A stretch of DNA of 15,395 bases from an uncultured Collinsella sp. (GTDB lineage Bacteria > Actinomycetota > Coriobacteriia > Coriobacteriales > Coriobacteriaceae): positions 1-15,395 of the forward strand of contig CABSNX010000021.1 in the NCBI GenBank assembly GCA_902479205.1, in the 5' to 3' direction. The position numbers were made by a program, and so were the translations under genes. This document shows positions 13,726 to 15,395 of this stretch, one piece after another (within the stretch, counting starts at the first letter, position 1; each line of letters opens with the position of its first letter). Under the pieces are notes generated by a model that made no database searches, was not told where the DNA came from, and saw nothing but the letters and a program-made list of their open reading frames with translations.

Positions 13726-14103
13726 CTAGCGGCCGCTAAACAGACGGCCGAAGAAGTTGACGATCCCGTTCTCGCCGTCGCGGATCTGGCCAATCACGGC
13801 GCCGATCAGCACAAAGAAAGCGATGACGAGCGTATCCCACAGGCCGAGCGTGAGCACCAGCACGGCGAGCACAAAACCAGCGACGGCTCCAAGCGTGGTG
13901 TTGGGATGACGGACGGCATAGCTCCAGATGGCTGCCCCCGTACCCTTGATGAGACCCATGGCCTCATCAAAATCATCGGCGACCGCGTCATGTGACTCGG
14001 TACCCTCCACCTTAGGATCGACGACCTCGCCTGCCGGCGCGGCGCTCTGATCGATAGTCAGGCGCGGGGTGCGGACGGCCTTGTCTTGATTGGTATCACT
14101 CAC
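13726..14103 (-). CDS. DUF2273 family small membrane protein
   Basis: This small membrane protein of about 125 residues is usually encoded between AmaP and Asp23. The first 60 residues are hydrophilic. Two adjacent membrane helices follow (about 70-87 and 90-106) in TTLGAVAGFVLAVLVLTLGL and WDTLVIAFFVLIGAVIGQIRD, then a short amphipathic tail. The Gly-rich first helix and the GxxIGxxxD end of the second fit DUF2273. The GTG start at 14103 follows GGAGG, and the gene overlaps the amaP stop by eight bases (GTGAGTGA), indicating coupling. A longer N-terminus in the same open frame would be antisense-like and overlap amaP, so it is rejected. Confidence 0.88.
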   Translation of the reverse strand: MSDTNQDKAVRTPRLTIDQSAAPAGEVVDPKVEGTESHDAVADDFDEAMGLIKGTGAAIWSYAVRHPNTTLGAVAGFVLAVLVLTLGLWDTLVIAFFVLIGAVIGQIRDGENGIVNFFGRLFSGR

Positions 14104-14641
14104 CGGAAACCTCCACGGTCTGGACGGTAGTCTTGGACGGCAAAAAACGAACGCGCGCAGTCGTGCCCGGCGTGCCGAGCATGGTGTCGCAAGCCTCCTC
14201 GATACGTTGCTGCATCGCGGCTGCAAGGGAAGCCACGTCCCGGTCATCGAGTGCGATGGCGTCAACCTTAAAACGGACGCGCGATTCGTCGGAGCCCTGA
14301 ACGCGCGCCTCAACATGCTCGATCATCACTCGGTCGTCGCGCTCTGCCGCGGTGCGAGCACACGAGGAGAGGGCAGCGAGCGTGACCTCGATATTGCGCT
14401 CCCCCGCCGGATGCACGCAGGACGGCTCGCGACGAGCAAACATCAGGCGGAAGAAACCCACGAGCACGCCGAGCGCCACGACACCGCCGCACGCCGTAAC
14501 AACGATACGAGGCAGCGGATCGCGCATCAGCAGCATAAAGCGATAGGTATATGGCCCCCAAAACTGGCAGACTAACGTACCCAGCGCCACGACGGCGGCG
14601 GCAAAATACACGATCGCCAGGGCTCGTTTGAGCACGCGCAT
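14096..14641 (-). CDS. amaP: Alkaline shock response membrane anchor protein AmaP
   Basis: This 181-residue protein has two transmembrane helices near the N-terminus (about 7-28 and 46-68). A soluble, Asp23-like C-terminal domain follows with RNIEVTLAALSSCARTAAE, VRFKVDAIALDDRDVASLAAAMQQRI and TARVRFLPSKTTV. This two-helix hairpin plus soluble domain is the AmaP pattern, and the following DUF2273 and Asp23 genes confirm it. AmaP is known to recruit Asp23 to the membrane. AAGGGAG sits eight bases upstream of the ATG at 14641. It is the first gene of the operon. Confidence 0.88.
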   Translation of the reverse strand: MRVLKRALAIVYFAAAVVALGTLVCQFWGPYTYRFMLLMRDPLPRIVVTACGGVVALGVLVGFFRLMFARREPSCVHPAGERNIEVTLAALSSCARTAAERDDRVMIEHVEARVQGSDESRVRFKVDAIALDDRDVASLAAAMQQRIEEACDTMLGTPGTTARVRFLPSKTTVQTVEVSGE

Positions 14642-14691
14642 GCAGCGCTCCCTTCAAATCTCGATCCACAGAATGCAAAACGATTCGCATC

Positions 14692-14697
14692 ATTATA
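14692..14697 (-). promoter_or_regulatory. Candidate -10 box for amaP
   Basis: TATAAT lies on the minus strand right after the yebC terminator's T-tract, about 50 bases before amaP. No -35 is seen at 16-18 bases, where the terminator stem lies instead. Confidence 0.3.
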
Positions 14698-14738
14698 AAA
14701 GAGCCGGGTCCGGTGCCTCATGCACGCGGATCCGGCTC
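14697..14738 (-). terminator. Rho-independent terminator of the yebC-family gene
   Basis: GAGCCGGATCCG pairs with CGGACCCGGCTC on the minus strand (12 bp, one G-U). An inner GTGC/GCAC stem follows, and then TTTTATAAT. It lies 69 bases after the stop. Confidence 0.88.
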
Positions 14739-14807
14739 ATCTATTCCACGAGGCTTGCATGCTCGCTTCATTATGCCCAGATATGCACGGCTTAACCCGT
14801 GCGGGCG

Positions 14808-15351
14808 CTACTCCTCCTCGAGGGCAGCGATGACCTCGTCGGTCATGTCCATGGTGCTGTAGACGTCCTGGACGTCGTCGAGCTCCTCAAGACGGTCGAT
14901 GAGGCGCTGAACCTTCTTGGCGTCGGCGCCGGAGACCTCGGTCGGGGTGGTCGGGACCATGGTGGTCTCGGAACCCTTGACCTGGACGCCCTGCTCCTCG
15001 AGTGCCTTGGAGACAGCCATGACGTCGTTGGCGGCGGTCCAGACGATCCACTCCTCGCCGGCGTCCTCGTAGTCCTCGCCACCGGCCTCGGCGATGGCCA
15101 TCATGAACTCATCCTCGTCACCGGCAGGACCGTTGGCGATCATGGTCTCCTTCTTGGCGTTCTCGTCCAGGATCTCCTTGGCGACGACGATCTGGCCCTT
15201 GCGCTCAAACTGGAAGGCGACGGAGCCCGAGGTGCCCAGGTTACCACCAGCGTGGGAGAAGGCGGAACGGACATCAGCGGCGGTGCGGTTGCGGTTGTCG
15301 GTCAGGCAGTCAACGTAGACGGCGACACCGGCGGGGCCGTAGCCCTCGTAC
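14808..15351 (-). CDS. YebC/TACO1 family protein, partial (C-terminal part)
   Basis: About 180 residues of the YebC/PmpR/TACO1 family are present. These are bacterial proteins described both as transcriptional regulators and as translation factors for proline-rich stretches. YEGYGPAGVAVYVDCLTDN and RNRTAADVRSAFSHAGGNLG are the most conserved family block. It continues GSVAFQFERKG, and the acidic C-terminal domain ends DEVIAALEEE. Full-length members are about 240-250 residues, so about the first 65 are missing. The residues MGSEMCIRDR that appear to open this frame are translated adapter, not protein. Genomic coding sequence starts with Tyr at 15350. The terminator downstream belongs to it. 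Confidence 0.95.
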
Positions 15352-15395
15352 CTGTCTCTTATACACATCTCCGAGCCCACGAGACCGATCAGTAT
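15352..15395 (+). other. Exact Nextera read-2 adapter with index (artefact)
   Basis: CTGTCTCTTATACACATCT (15352-15370) is the transposon mosaic end and CCGAGCCCACGAGAC (15371-15385) the read-2 adapter, both exact. CGATCAGT (15386-15393) fits an i7 index, followed by AT as in the P7 flank. The reverse translation gives MGSEMCIRDR, a known contaminant peptide. None of it is genomic. Confidence 0.98.

Noticed and set aside
37..15351. CRISPR array, tRNA, rRNA or prophage genes
   Set aside because: No spaced direct repeats, tRNA-like cloverleaf ends, rRNA blocks or phage-type proteins were seen.

Overview
The window looks like one complete assembled contig from a GC-rich, gram-positive actinobacterium. 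The best guess is a gut Coriobacteriia, with Collinsella or a close relative most likely. I infer this from the GC-rich coding sequence, the protein styles (GroEL, the AmaP/DUF2273/Asp23 set, zinc-ribbon membrane proteins, a fused ECF ATPase) and a CIRCE-type heat-shock site; no search was run. Both ends are artificial. Positions 1-36 are a degraded Nextera read-1 adapter and 15352-15395 are an exact Nextera read-2 adapter followed by what looks like an index. Genomic sequence therefore runs from about 37 to 15351, and the genes at both edges are cut.

Layout. (a) 37-3043, minus strand: a riboflavin-uptake operon. An extended -10 promoter starts transcription at the edge of an FMN riboswitch, followed by a RibU-like substrate-binding membrane protein, a single polypeptide carrying both ECF ATPases, and the start of EcfT. 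(b) 3209-5711: the groES-groEL operon (minus strand) with a degenerate CIRCE operator. It is bracketed by two large intergenic hairpin elements with perfect 38-bp and 35-bp arms. The two share a short conserved core but have different arm sequences. (c) 5787-9172: a divergent pair of hydrolases, a YtcJ-type amidohydrolase (minus) and an M20 amidase/peptidase (plus). (d) 9206-11781, minus: three membrane proteins, DUF2752, a zinc-ribbon/DUF4234-like protein whose natural start codon appears to be ATA, and a zinc-ribbon/DUF4013-like protein. (e) 11932-12954, minus: a YitT/DUF2179 membrane protein. (f) 13160-14641, minus: an AmaP-DUF2273-Asp23 envelope operon with overlapping or closely spaced genes. 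(g) 14808-15351, minus: the C-terminal part of a YebC/TACO1-family protein.

How it fits together. Most units are ordinary housekeeping or envelope genes, each closed by a recognisable hairpin terminator. The least explained signal is the pair of long hairpin elements around groESL. Their arms differ in sequence but each pairs perfectly, and the short unpaired core segments are shared, with the two copies in opposite orientation. That pattern suggests a dispersed structured repeat family under selection for folding rather than for a fixed sequence. The second point of interest is the conserved zinc-ribbon N-terminus that can only be read from an ATA codon behind a good ribosome-binding site.
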